A stretch of 64,000 nt of DNA from Vibrio splendidus (GCF_002873455.1 NZ_MCUN01000014.1:40507-104506); one strand, 5' to 3'; positions 20,064 through 29,251 are shown, numbered from the stretch's first letter. Made by a program: numbers and translations. The notes: generated by a model from the letters alone, not told the origin.

Positions 20064-20861
20064 ATGCCTCGTACCGTGCACCCATCCGAACTGAACGATA
20101 AGAAACACAAGGTCAGCGATCAGGATTACGCTCGCACCATTCCTTGTAACCAAGTAAGCATATCAGCTCCATTCCATTGGTTATCGCTTGCACTGCATGA
20201 CTTAGTGAAAATGCCAATAATCAGCGCATTTTATGGATTGTGTTTTATGGCTGCGGCCATCGCCATCGTACAACTAGTCCAATGGCAAGGAACACACCTA
20301 GTCGTCATGCCAAGCTTGATAGTCTATATGTTGATAGGACCATTCCTTGCTTTGGGATTATACGACGCGAGTTGGGAAAGAGAGAAAGGACATTCCCCAA
20401 GCTTATTCCACTCAATGAAAGCGATTACTCGCAACTCCACCCACCAATGGGCCTTTGCAATTGTCTTAATGGTCGCAATGATTTTCTGGATGCGAATAGC
20501 CGCATTGCTACACGCGCTGTACCCATCGGTTCAAGGTGCGCCATTAACTGAGTTTGCTCCCTTCCTGATTACAGGTTCAGTGATTGGCTTGGTTATCGCG
20601 AGTCTGATATTCAGCATCTCAGCATTTTCAATTCCATTGATGATGGAAAGACGTGTTGATGTGATGAGTGCTATTTTTACTAGCTTCAACGCTGTTAAAT
20701 CGAATATTCCTGCGATGATCGTTTGGGCAGGTATCATTGGCGCTGGTATCTTAGTCGGCTTTGCGACCTACGGTGTGGGTATGATTGTAACGATGCCATT
20801 GCTTGGTTACGGAACATGGCATGCTTACCACGAAATCATCAAAAAGAAACATCACGTTTAA
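20064..20861 (+). CDS. DUF2189 integral membrane protein
   Basis: This 265-residue protein has about six hydrophobic segments (roughly residues 52-72, 80-100, 130-152, 168-195, 215-245). The cytosolic N-terminus contains the family-typical ARTIPCNQVSISAPFHWLSLALHDLVKMP. DUF2189 proteins are predicted inner-membrane proteins without known function. The ATG has GGGGG 6 bases upstream. It is followed by a terminator. Confidence 0.85.
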   Translation: MPRTVHPSELNDKKHKVSDQDYARTIPCNQVSISAPFHWLSLALHDLVKMPIISAFYGLCFMAAAIAIVQLVQWQGTHLVVMPSLIVYMLIGPFLALGLYDASWEREKGHSPSLFHSMKAITRNSTHQWAFAIVLMVAMIFWMRIAALLHALYPSVQGAPLTEFAPFLITGSVIGLVIASLIFSISAFSIPLMMERRVDVMSAIFTSFNAVKSNIPAMIVWAGIIGAGILVGFATYGVGMIVTMPLLGYGTWHAYHEIIKKKHHV

Positions 20862-20895
20862 ATCGTTTCACCGTCGATGAGCAATGTTATGATGA

Positions 20896-20925
20896 GGCCT
20901 TAGCTTAAACGCTGAGGCTTTTTTT
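20896..20925 (+). terminator. Rho-independent terminator
   Basis: GCCTTAGC-TTAAAC-GCTGAGGC hairpin (one G-T pair) and a T7 run. It lies just ahead of the sprT ribosome-binding site. Confidence 0.75.
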
Positions 20926-20939
20926 GGAGTTAACAACGC

Positions 20940-21440
20940 TTGTCTTACACCCCGCAACAACATCGAGTAAATAAGAAACTGGGCGAATGCCTAGCTATCG
21001 CTAATCAACATTTTTCTCGTGAATTTCCATGCCCAACCATCACTTACAAGTTAAGAGGAAAGGCAGCGGGAAAAGCCTACCTTCAGTTAAACGAGATCAA
21101 ACTCAACCAAGTGCTATTCAGCGAAAATGAAGACGCCTTTATTAACGAAGTCGTGCCTCATGAACTCGCACATCTGATCACACATCAGGTATTCGGACGA
21201 GTTAGGCCTCACGGGAATGAGTGGAAATATGTGATGGAAAAGGTATTCAATGTACCGGCCAGAACCACCCACAGCTTAGAGATAACCTCAGTTCAGGGAA
21301 AAACCTTTGAGTACCGCTGTGATTGCACTACTTATCCCCTGTCGATTAGAAGACACAACAAAGTCATCCGTAACCAATCAACGTATCGTTGCCAACAATG
21401 TCAGCAAACCTTAGCTTTTACCGGCCTTCAATTGAGCTAA
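20940..21440 (+). CDS. sprT: SprT-family zinc metalloprotease
   Basis: This 166-residue protein has the SprT zinc motif VVPHELAHLI (HExxH, near residue 78) and the downstream third-ligand region VRPHGNEWKYVMEKVF. A C-terminal zinc ribbon follows (YRCDC...YRCQQCQQ). Eukaryotic Spartan relatives cut DNA-protein crosslinks; the bacterial role is not well defined. The start is TTG at 20940 with GGAG 10 bases before; no ATG fits the conserved N-terminus. Position metK-sprT-endA is conserved. Confidence 0.9.
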   Translation: MSYTPQQHRVNKKLGECLAIANQHFSREFPCPTITYKLRGKAAGKAYLQLNEIKLNQVLFSENEDAFINEVVPHELAHLITHQVFGRVRPHGNEWKYVMEKVFNVPARTTHSLEITSVQGKTFEYRCDCTTYPLSIRRHNKVIRNQSTYRCQQCQQTLAFTGLQLS

Positions 21441-21537
21441 GTCTTAATCTCACAAGTTAACGCGAATAAATGTAATAGAGAGAACTAACATTTGAGTGCT
21501 AGACTGTTGTTTATCATACTTTCATCAGTCTTTTTCT

Positions 21538-22116
21538 ATGCAAAAAACCACTCAAAAAGCATTTGGCATATCGGTGTCTTTCTACCTATCAATAGTATTT
21601 GGCCTACTGGTAACCCAAAGCGTTTTCGCCGCTCCACCAAGTTCGTTCTCCAAAGCAAAAAAAGAAGCCGTGAAGATTTATCTCGATCACCCGACTTCAT
21701 TTTATTGTGGTTGTGACATCACTTGGAAAGACAAAAAGAAAGGTATCCCCGACCTCGACGGTTGTGGTTATCAAGTGAGAAAACAACAAAAGCGTGCTTC
21801 CCGTATTGAATGGGAACACGTGGTTCCAGCTTGGCAATTTGGCCACCAGCGTCAGTGCTGGCAAGATGGCGGACGTAAGAACTGCACTCGCAATGACAAA
21901 ATATTTAAATCGATGGAAGCCGACCTTCATAACCTGACTCCGGCAATTGGCGAGGTGAACGGTGATCGTTCGAACTACAACTTCAGTCAATGGAATGGAA
22001 TGGACGGCGTGAGCTATGGTCAATGCGAAATGCAGGTCAACTTCAAACAGCGTAAGGTTATGCCACCAGACAGAGCAAAAGGTTCTATCGCGCGTTACTC
22101 TAGCGATTTTTCTTAG
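21538..22116 (+). pseudogene. endA: endonuclease I (EndA/Dns), 5' part, disrupted by the mobile element
   Basis: EndA/Dns is the secreted or periplasmic DNase of Vibrio. The fragment has a signal peptide (hydrophobic residues about 8-28, cleavage near VFA-AP), [28 protein letters not shown], and the beta-beta-alpha-metal active site [26 protein letters not shown]...[26 protein letters not shown]. Native sequence runs to an Arg codon at 22093-22095. The element then adds six residues and a TAG inside its own terminal repeat, giving 192 residues. The missing 57 residues lie at 43257-43430. The catalytic residues survive, but C-terminal helices and Cys residues are lost. A GTG at 21496 is an alternative start. 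Confidence 0.92.
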
Positions 22117-22117
22117 A
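22096..22117 (+). repeat. left terminal inverted repeat of the element
   Basis: This begins TACTCTAGCGATTTTTCT. It matches the reverse complement of the right end (43229-43250) at 18 of 22 positions, with shared TACT-T-GCGATTT-T-TTAGA. It supplies the stop codon of the truncated endA. Confidence 0.85.
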
Positions 22118-22199
22118 AATCCAACTTCTACGATTTTTTATTGAGAAATAATATACTACCTTGATCTTAGTGAATGAGAATGATAGGTGAGTTTTCAGC

Positions 22200-23597
22200 A
22201 TGGGAACAAAGGAAGTAGTAGGACACCAACTAGAGAATGTAGAGTTCAAAACGCCCACTATTGTATTGAACAAGACAACCGGAGCATATGAAGTTTCATA
22301 CCCTGCTAAATCAAGCGCAACTTTCATAAATAGAATTAGACTTCTGTACTATGTTCAGTTTGATGATAAAGGTAAGTGCATCGCCTATGACCCGATTATT
22401 CCTGCAAACAACTATCTAATTGATTTGAAGATCAACAAAAACATAAAAGATACAAACCATCATAGCAACGGTCTCATTCAATACTTTACTAAACTACTTG
22501 AATGGGGGCTAGATTGGGATGAATTTGCATTCAGAGACTCTTCACGCCCTACATACAAATTTAAATACTATCTCGAAACCACTGTAAAGTCGGCATCAAG
22601 CGAAGTTCATTTGGCAGCCTCAACGGCTTGTAATTATATGAGTGCTGTTAAAAATTTTTACTGCTATTACTTAGAGCGTGGATATAAGTTCGCAAACCCC
22701 CCACTTCACCATAAAAATATTACTATTAATTTAAATGCGGGGGACCGCAGAATGAACCCGACGAGAAAGGTGATAGTAGCGAGTTCTGACTTAAAACTAA
22801 ATGTAAAAAAGACAAGATCAAAAGCTGAGCAAAAGCGTCCTCTAAAATCGCTATCCGATGATGAATGGAAACTTGTAAATGTAATTATCAAACAGAAAAA
22901 GAAAATACTAAAAAAAGATAAAAGAGGAAAATTGAGTATAGCCTCACTTCCCATTGAATATTCATACATGTGTATGCTAATGAGATGGTCTGGGCTAAGA
23001 AGAGCAGAAGTTGCAACTATTAGGAGGAGTCATGTTAAGAATCCTACTAAGCAAGAGCTTGAGCTTGGAGATATATTGGTCGATATTGCTCCTAGCAGTG
23101 GCGTCAGTACGAAGAATGGTAGCCCTAGGGTTGTCCGTATTCCGGCCTTATTGATGAAGCAACTTTACAACTACATTAACAGTGATAGATATATAAAGCG
23201 AGAGTCTAAATACAAGAATACCAACCAAGAGAGTAGGCAATCCTCATATTTATTTCTGACAAATACGGGAAAAGGATTTGATAATGCAACTTTAAACGCT
23301 CGTTGGTCTGAGATAAGGAATACAATTCAAAAAGAGCTTAGATCGGAATTTAAACACAAACAACACAACCTCCGTTCGACATTTGCAGTTACAAGGTTAA
23401 GAGCATTGATTAATGCGGGATATAAATATGGAGATGCTTTAACAAAACTTCAGGAGGAAATGGGACATTTAGACCCAAAGGAAACGAAAGCGTACCTGAA
23501 TCAAGCCATTAATGAAAAATCAGCTCACCACATTGCCGAATTGGTTATTGAACACTTATTTAAGACTTACAACGAAGACTTTGAAGTTGAGGTGTAA
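22200..23597 (+). CDS. intA: tyrosine recombinase, IntA-like
   Basis: This 465-residue site-specific recombinase has a SAM-like core-binding N-terminal part (about residues 85-175) and a complete catalytic set. R267 lies in WSGLRRAEV, Lys about 305, H389 and R392 in HNLRSTF, H423 in MGHLDPKE, and the nucleophile Y432 in KAYLNQ. It lies about 100 bases inside the left end and has AGGTGAG 9 bases before its ATG. It is the first gene of a four-gene unit with spacings of 4, -8 and 11 bases. It is expected to cut and join the element ends. Coding sequence is AT-rich compared with the host genes. Confidence 0.88.
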   Translation: MGTKEVVGHQLENVEFKTPTIVLNKTTGAYEVSYPAKSSATFINRIRLLYYVQFDDKGKCIAYDPIIPANNYLIDLKINKNIKDTNHHSNGLIQYFTKLLEWGLDWDEFAFRDSSRPTYKFKYYLETTVKSASSEVHLAASTACNYMSAVKNFYCYYLERGYKFANPPLHHKNITINLNAGDRRMNPTRKVIVASSDLKLNVKKTRSKAEQKRPLKSLSDDEWKLVNVIIKQKKKILKKDKRGKLSIASLPIEYSYMCMLMRWSGLRRAEVATIRRSHVKNPTKQELELGDILVDIAPSSGVSTKNGSPRVVRIPALLMKQLYNYINSDRYIKRESKYKNTNQESRQSSYLFLTNTGKGFDNATLNARWSEIRNTIQKELRSEFKHKQHNLRSTFAVTRLRALINAGYKYGDALTKLQEEMGHLDPKETKAYLNQAINEKSAHHIAELVIEHLFKTYNEDFEVEV

Positions 23598-23601
23598 ATA
23601 G

Positions 23602-25443
23602 ATGGCATTATCAGGAAAAAGAAAACGTATAATAGTAAAAGACAAGCAATCTAATCCTGTCGAAAATAAACAACCCACCCTAATTAAAAACGATACTTAC
23701 TACAAAAACCTTATATTAGATTGCAAAGAAGGTAAATCATACTTTATAAGATTAAGATATAAAGGGTGCCCATTATTAAAGAAAAGAAATGGTGCAAAAT
23801 TTCGCGACGGCACCATTCTTATCCATATGAATAGAGATAATCAAGTAGATCTCATATATGAATTCTTAAAAAAAGTCGAGTCTGGCACTCAAAAAGACGA
23901 CTTTTCCAAAACTGTTCACTTTTTCCGGTTTTGTGATGAAAGAGATATACCTGTAGACTTCTTCAACCCAAAGTACATGGTTGATGAATATATGGCTTAT
24001 CTACAAGCTCTTGTCGATAGAGGTGATATTAAATCAAGTACTGCTTTGAGAAATAAAGGTTTAATAGCAAAAATACTGAAAGAATATGGTTTCACCAAGT
24101 TAACCCAGAGTTTTCCGTCATTTAGCCACTCTGAAAGTAACAATCACCCGACACTTGATGATGAAGAATATGTAAAGATAGGATCTGAAATTCTAGAAGC
24201 CTATAAGTGTTATAGGCGGTATATTAATGCTGGTCAATCTCCAGAAATTTGTCCTCATTTTAATGAAAGCCGTTTTAGAAAAATGGGGCTTACTCAGCTA
24301 GAAATAAATATACAACGCGGTTTAGCTCGACGAAGAGTAAGTAAAGGGATGAATCCTTACACATGGGTTAATAACATGACCAAGCACGCATTAATGTTGT
24401 GTTACATGTACACTGGAATAAACCGAACTCCACTTTACGAGATGAAAATTAAAGATGTAAAACACGGATTCAAGAAAGGTGTAGGTGATTACTATGAATT
24501 GAACAGTGTAAAAGGAAGAGCGTTATATCAATCTCAAGGCAATGAGATTGGTTTTACCAAACATACGAAGACATTCTTTGAAAGCTGGATTCGAGGTTTG
24601 GATAGGATTTACAGAATAACAGGAAAAGAGCCATCAGGTTGCGACCCAGTTTTTCCTTTCTTAAGTAAAACTAATGGTGTGACACACTTTGGAAGACACT
24701 TAAACCCGCAAGATCATTTGAATAAAATATTGTCATCGTTTGGCTACTCAACTATTACACCATCAATATACAGAAAAACACGTTCTGACAAAATTTTTCG
24801 AGCAACTGGAGGTGACGTAACAATTGTTGCCGATGCTAATAATCAAACTGAGAAAACGGCACAGCAAGATTACTTATTTGGTGCAGATGAAACACACCAA
24901 CGTGTTTTGACGTCAGCATTTATTGCTCAATATGACATGATAAAAGGCAAAGACAAAAAAGTAGCAATAAAAGAGCATGAGACGCGGTTTTATGACCCTT
25001 TAAAAGATATAGATTTTTCTAAAAATGAGATTGAAGATACTCCTTCTGGAAAATGTAACAGGAATCATAAGGAATATAACAAAAAAGTACACAAGGAAGC
25101 GGGAAAGAATAGAAAATACATTGATAACTTGAGTCGGTGTATAGCTTTCTGGGATTGTTTTGGATGCCCTTGTCATGGTGTTTTTGTCGAAGTCGATGAA
25201 GTGCATAAGTTACTGTCTCTACGGGACTCTTTGATGGAAAAATTTGCTGCTAATGGAGTGAATCGAAAGGTCAATGAGAAAACAGAAGAAAGCCTTTACT
25301 CCATAAACCATATCCTAAACAGATTAAAGCAAGAACACCTATCTGTTTATGATAAGGGGATTGAGTTAAATAGAATTGGCCCACATCCATTATGGGACAA
25401 TGAATATGCATTTGATGACATGGCGAGTATTTATAATGGCTGA
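23602..25443 (+). CDS. tyrosine-recombinase-fold protein with altered active site, Tfp-like
   Basis: This 613-residue second member of the recombinase trio has the box I region MLCYMYTGINRTPLYEMKIKDV, with the Arg one residue later than in the usual TGLR. Box II reads TPSIYRKTRSDKIF: the usual His is Ser and the Arg is kept. The GH motif is not recognisable, but a Tyr remains in QQDYLFG. A Cys cluster (CIAFWDCFGCPC, about residue 540) follows. The partly decayed active site fits the Tfp protein of SE elements or a structural partner like Tn554 TnpB. It starts 4 bases after intA with GAGGTG as ribosome site. Confidence 0.78.
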   Translation: MALSGKRKRIIVKDKQSNPVENKQPTLIKNDTYYKNLILDCKEGKSYFIRLRYKGCPLLKKRNGAKFRDGTILIHMNRDNQVDLIYEFLKKVESGTQKDDFSKTVHFFRFCDERDIPVDFFNPKYMVDEYMAYLQALVDRGDIKSSTALRNKGLIAKILKEYGFTKLTQSFPSFSHSESNNHPTLDDEEYVKIGSEILEAYKCYRRYINAGQSPEICPHFNESRFRKMGLTQLEINIQRGLARRRVSKGMNPYTWVNNMTKHALMLCYMYTGINRTPLYEMKIKDVKHGFKKGVGDYYELNSVKGRALYQSQGNEIGFTKHTKTFFESWIRGLDRIYRITGKEPSGCDPVFPFLSKTNGVTHFGRHLNPQDHLNKILSSFGYSTITPSIYRKTRSDKIFRATGGDVTIVADANNQTEKTAQQDYLFGADETHQRVLTSAFIAQYDMIKGKDKKVAIKEHETRFYDPLKDIDFSKNEIEDTPSGKCNRNHKEYNKKVHKEAGKNRKYIDNLSRCIAFWDCFGCPCHGVFVEVDEVHKLLSLRDSLMEKFAANGVNRKVNEKTEESLYSINHILNRLKQEHLSVYDKGIELNRIGPHPLWDNEYAFDDMASIYNG

Positions 25444-27385
25444 CTTAAAGGTAGAGAAACTTAAAGAATTCAATCGTACTTCTCGTATTCCAACTTATGG
25501 TCTTTCGAAAGATGGGAAACCTTTAGGTTATATCTATGACTTAGTGTGGGTCTTTACTGGTCATGTTGATGTCGGGCTTGGCAAGGCGACAGAAATTAGC
25601 TTTAAGAACATAGATGAGACAATGAGGAGAGAGATTCAAGAGGCTGTTTATAAAAAGATACTCATTTCCGGGACGGTATCAATATCTTATTTAAAAACAA
25701 TCAAATACAATTACTATAGTATCAAGTTGGCTATCGGCGGAAAGAGTTTCAATGCATTAGACAATGATGAAGTATATCGGGAGTATAGAAAGATATTAAA
25801 AAGCCAGAGACGGTCACCTGCTGGTGTAGAGCGGATAGCATGTTCACTAAACGATTTATATCTAACCGGATATATTAATCGTAATCATGGTATAGGGGGG
25901 CAGAAAAAATTCATTCAAGATATATCCGATCCAGATACAGGTAACGGGCAAAATATAGCCATACCTGAAAGATTAATGTTCGAAGTCTACGGAGAAGCAC
26001 TTAATTATGTCGAGAAATATTACCCTATAAGACATAAGATAAATTTAGCTAATAAGAAATATTATGAATTACTACAAGAATTCAAAAAAACAGGTAAATC
26101 CACCCAAGAATTTCACAAGTACGTCAAGAAGTACGGTAAAGATATCGATCTTGAATTGGTGAATGATAATGAATTTGTTAATAGGGTAATTGAAAGGAAT
26201 GCACAAAAACAATCTAGAAAAAAACTAATTAGCAGTATTCAAACTGCTTGTATAATTGTCCTAGGAGGCTTCTCCGGAGTTAGAATTGGGGAGATATTTA
26301 GCTTCTATAAAAGTAATTACAAAACCATTAAAATTAACAACATATCTACTCCATTACTGGTCGGTTATAATACAAAAAATCAAAGAGGAGGTCGTAGAAA
26401 AAAAGAAATATATCCTACGCATGAGGTATCAAAAAAGGCATTAACATTGGCTTATGACATTACCCAGAACATGCGAAAAATATATTTGGACAAAATACCT
26501 CAGAGCAACAGAACAGATGCCGATAAAGAAAAACTAATTGAGGAAGCCAAATCTACATTTATATCTATAGCAGGTAATAGCAGTTCAACAACCCTCCTAG
26601 TAGGGCATATAGGTAGACTTATTCAATCGTTTGCATTTGTATATGGTTCTCCAGCTACTATTGATGTTGTCAAAGAATTTAACATGCTAAACCCAACCAG
26701 AGTTGGACAGTTAGAGTTAGGGGGATTTCTACCTCATTTAACTCCACATTCATTAAGGAGAACATTCGCAGTATTTCTTAAAAGAAACTCTTTAGCCAAT
26801 CTGCTAACAATAAGATATGGGACAAAACATAAAAATCTAGCCATGACCGCACTTTATACAAACCAAGCCGATCTATCAGCGTTAAGAGATTTCGAGATGG
26901 ATAGTGAGTTAGCAGGTATGATTAAAGAGGCTAATGACGACCTTTTTGCAGACGAACTTTTCTATATTTTTAATGAGGCTGAAACACTATCAGGAGGAGA
27001 AGGCAAAAGAATACTCAAAGAGCGTGAATTCTATCAAGGCACTATCTATAAAAGTAGAGAAAACATTCTTAATAATATTAAGAATAAAATGATAACTTTG
27101 GTTGAGTTACCAACTGGCTATTGTATAAAAAAAGACTGCGCCCAAACATGCTTCAATCATGATTGCCAAACCAAGATTGTAACGTATGAAAAAGCGATGT
27201 ATCAGGCAAAAGCTCGCGATAGAATAATAGTTAGGTTTAATAAGTATAATGTTGGAAAACCTTACTCACAGGCTATCTTAGAAAAAATGCTTATCGAGAT
27301 TAAGTCCATTGAATTAACTTTAGATGAACATAAAATTGAGCATACGCCTTTTGATGGCAAAATCCTTAGTCCTGATTTAGTTTAA
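25436..27385 (+). CDS. intB: tyrosine recombinase, IntB-like
   Basis: This 649-residue recombinase has R283 in GGFSGVRIGEIFSF, H438 and R441 in TPHSLRRTFAVFLKR, H465 in GTKHKNL, and the nucleophile Y474 in MTALYTNQ, so it is probably active. After the catalytic domain a Cys motif follows (GYCIKKDCAQTCFNHDC, about residues 570-586) resembling a small zinc site. The ATG at 25436 overlaps the previous stop by 8 bases; a longer frame from 25376 would overlap far more and is rejected. With the preceding two genes it forms the trio typical of SE and related elements. Confidence 0.85.
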   Translation: MADLKVEKLKEFNRTSRIPTYGLSKDGKPLGYIYDLVWVFTGHVDVGLGKATEISFKNIDETMRREIQEAVYKKILISGTVSISYLKTIKYNYYSIKLAIGGKSFNALDNDEVYREYRKILKSQRRSPAGVERIACSLNDLYLTGYINRNHGIGGQKKFIQDISDPDTGNGQNIAIPERLMFEVYGEALNYVEKYYPIRHKINLANKKYYELLQEFKKTGKSTQEFHKYVKKYGKDIDLELVNDNEFVNRVIERNAQKQSRKKLISSIQTACIIVLGGFSGVRIGEIFSFYKSNYKTIKINNISTPLLVGYNTKNQRGGRRKKEIYPTHEVSKKALTLAYDITQNMRKIYLDKIPQSNRTDADKEKLIEEAKSTFISIAGNSSSTTLLVGHIGRLIQSFAFVYGSPATIDVVKEFNMLNPTRVGQLELGGFLPHLTPHSLRRTFAVFLKRNSLANLLTIRYGTKHKNLAMTALYTNQADLSALRDFEMDSELAGMIKEANDDLFADELFYIFNEAETLSGGEGKRILKEREFYQGTIYKSRENILNNIKNKMITLVELPTGYCIKKDCAQTCFNHDCQTKIVTYEKAMYQAKARDRIIVRFNKYNVGKPYSQAILEKMLIEIKSIELTLDEHKIEHTPFDGKILSPDLV

Positions 27386-27396
27386 AGGAGTTTAGT

Positions 27397-27924
27397 GTGA
27401 AGAATATCATTTTGACTGAGATTGAAGAGCTAAAAGCGCTTCTTGGTGTTAATGAACTACCTCAGCCAAGGAATAATACAGAAGCATCTCTATATTTGGC
27501 GCTAAACAGATTGATTGCTCAAAAACCTAATCATCCAAAAAACCTTAACGGCAAAGTTAATTTTTCTGCTATTCATAGAGAAGCAGAGGTTAGTAACGGT
27601 ACAATCAAATCGTATCCAGAATTTAGAGTAACGGCTGAGGCGGCAATAAAAGCACACAAGTTAAATATATCATTATCCTACCAGACCAATGATGAGTCAT
27701 CCCCAGAAGAATCAGAAACATCACTGCAGCAACAAACAAGATTGAAAAAAGAATACTTCGTTGAGATGAATGCGCTATCAGCATCACTAGATCTAGCAGT
27801 GCTACGCGAGTCCGAATTAATTTTTCGTTTACATGAGTTAGAAGTTCAATTGAAGCAAGAGTGGAACTCAAAAGTTCACGAATTAAATCAAGACGAAGAT
27901 TTGAATTCAAGAAATAAACAATAA
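27397..27924 (+). CDS. small HTH/coiled-coil accessory protein (Srap/TnpC-like)
   Basis: This 175-residue protein has an N-terminal region resembling an HTH (NFSAIHREAEVSNGTIKSYPEFR, about residues 49-71). A C-terminal coiled coil follows (about residues 108-165) that is acidic and Gln/Glu-rich. The start is GTG with GGAG 7 bases upstream, 11 bases after intB. Position and design match the auxiliary protein at the end of SE recombination modules and TnpC of Tn554-like elements. It probably binds element ends and biases excision or integration, as inferred from context. Confidence 0.65.
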   Translation: MKNIILTEIEELKALLGVNELPQPRNNTEASLYLALNRLIAQKPNHPKNLNGKVNFSAIHREAEVSNGTIKSYPEFRVTAEAAIKAHKLNISLSYQTNDESSPEESETSLQQQTRLKKEYFVEMNALSASLDLAVLRESELIFRLHELEVQLKQEWNSKVHELNQDEDLNSRNKQ

Positions 27925-27950
27925 AATATTAGAAATACTATTGTACTTCT

Positions 27951-28073
27951 TCAAGAACTCTCGGCTTTGTTCTGATTTTCAACATCATGGTAGATATTTG
28001 CATCGACTAAACCATCAAAGCAAGGAAATCCATCAGTGACAACTAGTGCTTTTTCTTCAATGTATTTCTTGCC
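27951..28073 (-). pseudogene. probable remnant of an IS1595-like transposase C-terminus
   Basis: On the reverse strand a 40-codon stretch without start reads GKKYIEEKALVVTDGFPCFDGL and ends in NQNKAESS-stop. The VVTDGFPCFDGLV-N-IYHDV pattern resembles the (V)SDG..CF....GC.H segment near the end of ISXO2/IS1595 DDE transposases. An in-frame stop lies directly upstream. If right, this marks an old IS scar between the recombination module and the cargo. Confidence 0.35.
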
Positions 28074-28178
28074 CTATTTAGTGCCGACGGCACAGTCCAA
28101 TGAGTCACAGAGAGGTAATTTGACCTACTTTTTCTTATCTTATTGTGTAACGCCTAATAAGTTGGGGTCATAACAGTT

Positions 28179-28889
28179 TCACTTAGATCCTTTGCAGTAA
28201 TGTGCTTGTAAGTCTCTATACGACTGACGTTTTGATGTACTTAGCTCAATGCCATACTTCTGTTTGATACGCATAAACCTCAAAATATACTGGCATTGAT
28301 TTTTTGGTGGTAACCATTCATCTAAGCCTTTCGAACCTTTCTGACGATTCAATGAGGCTTCTACAGCGATTAAGTTAGCAGGGTCGTTTGCTATGGCTTT
28401 TCGCTTTTCTTCGGTCCAACCATCAGCTCCATGATCCCATGCCCATTTCAAAGGAATTACATGGTCGATGTCGATATCTGAAGCGGAGTAGATGGTATTA
28501 CCTGTAAAAAGGGATACCCAACGACCAGAGACTACACGACACGCCTTATTGGTTTTAAAAGAAACAGTAGAAACCGATTGAGATATCAAAGCTTCAGCAC
28601 GGGCATCTTGGCAGTCCCCATTAAGATCTGCCCAACCGTGCCCAAACTTACTACGCGAATACTCATAGTCTATGTTTGAGTCTGGCGTGTACCCCTTCGG
28701 CAATCTTCCACCTTCATCTAAGCAGGCTTCCAATGTGTTAAAGGAAGTGAAGTTTTTGGTGCGGTTGTAGCTTGCTGATTGTTCATCATGACAAATACCG
28801 CTATTGCTCAACTTAATAACATTGCTAGCCCATGATGTAGGGGCGAAAAGAATAGCTGTTGTTAATAGGGTTAGTACACATAAATGCAT
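28179..28889 (-). CDS. secreted HNH endonuclease family protein (DUF1524/GmrSD C-terminal type)
   Basis: The 236-residue protein has a signal peptide (hydrophobic LTLLTTAILFAPTSWA, cleavage near A21). After about residue 135 comes an HNH module: SDIDIDHVIPLKWAWDHGADGW (Asp142-His143), NDPANLIAVEASLNRQKGSKGLDEWLPP (Asn and the NRxKG-DEWLPP pair), then a conserved CQYILRFMRIKQKYG tail. This order (DHVVPL...W...NDPxNL...N..KG..xxxWxP) defines the DUF1524-like nucleases. It is predicted to cut DNA outside the cytoplasm. AAGGAAG lies 7 bases before the ATG. It sits on an element that has destroyed the host's secreted nuclease endA. Confidence 0.85.
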   Translation of the reverse strand: MHLCVLTLLTTAILFAPTSWASNVIKLSNSGICHDEQSASYNRTKNFTSFNTLEACLDEGGRLPKGYTPDSNIDYEYSRSKFGHGWADLNGDCQDARAEALISQSVSTVSFKTNKACRVVSGRWVSLFTGNTIYSASDIDIDHVIPLKWAWDHGADGWTEEKRKAIANDPANLIAVEASLNRQKGSKGLDEWLPPKNQCQYILRFMRIKQKYGIELSTSKRQSYRDLQAHYCKGSK

Positions 28890-29251
28890 AGATACTTCCT
28901 TTTAATGGCATAGTGAAGCACTTGCTCTGATTACTTTATCAGAGGTAGGATTTCTGAAAAGGGTTGATGTATATCTATTGGCTTTTTCCCAGGCAAAGCC
29001 ACATGTTGTAATTACCAAAACCGTTTTTGCCCAATGAGTTGCGACAGACATCAGAGCATACTTTAGAGATGAGTATTTGACCCTGCAGGAGAAAGCCTCT
29101 AAATAATTGGAGGCAAAATCTATAAGACTTGAGTGTTATCTGCGAGATATTGCTTCTCAACCGTTTTGTCTATTAAGGCTAAAAATAGTCAGGTCCTAAA
29201 TAGTAACTATTTAGTCAGACCGCAGACCAAATCTAAGTCTGGATAGTGCCA
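28890..29251. other. intergenic region in the island, no confident gene
   Basis: 362 bases. A 61-codon reverse frame (28975-29160) ends in a Cys-containing KVCSDVCRNSLGKNGFGNYNMW stretch that looks compositionally protein-like, but the upstream half does not. It may be the tail of a decayed gene. A palindrome CTAAATAG-TAA-CTATTTAG-like arm (about 29193-29217) could end the XRE transcript. Confidence 0.35.

Noticed and set aside
21496..21540. Earlier GTG start for endA giving a 206-residue fragment
   Set aside because: Residues before [10 protein letters not shown] place polar and Cys-rich sequence ahead of the signal peptide; the ATG at 21538 gives a normal signal peptide, though its ribosome site is weak.
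28975..29160. 61-residue reverse ORF with KVCSDVCRNSLGKNGFG
   Set aside because: The N-terminal half does not look coding and no ribosome site is clear; at most a decayed gene end. Mentioned under the intergenic feature only.
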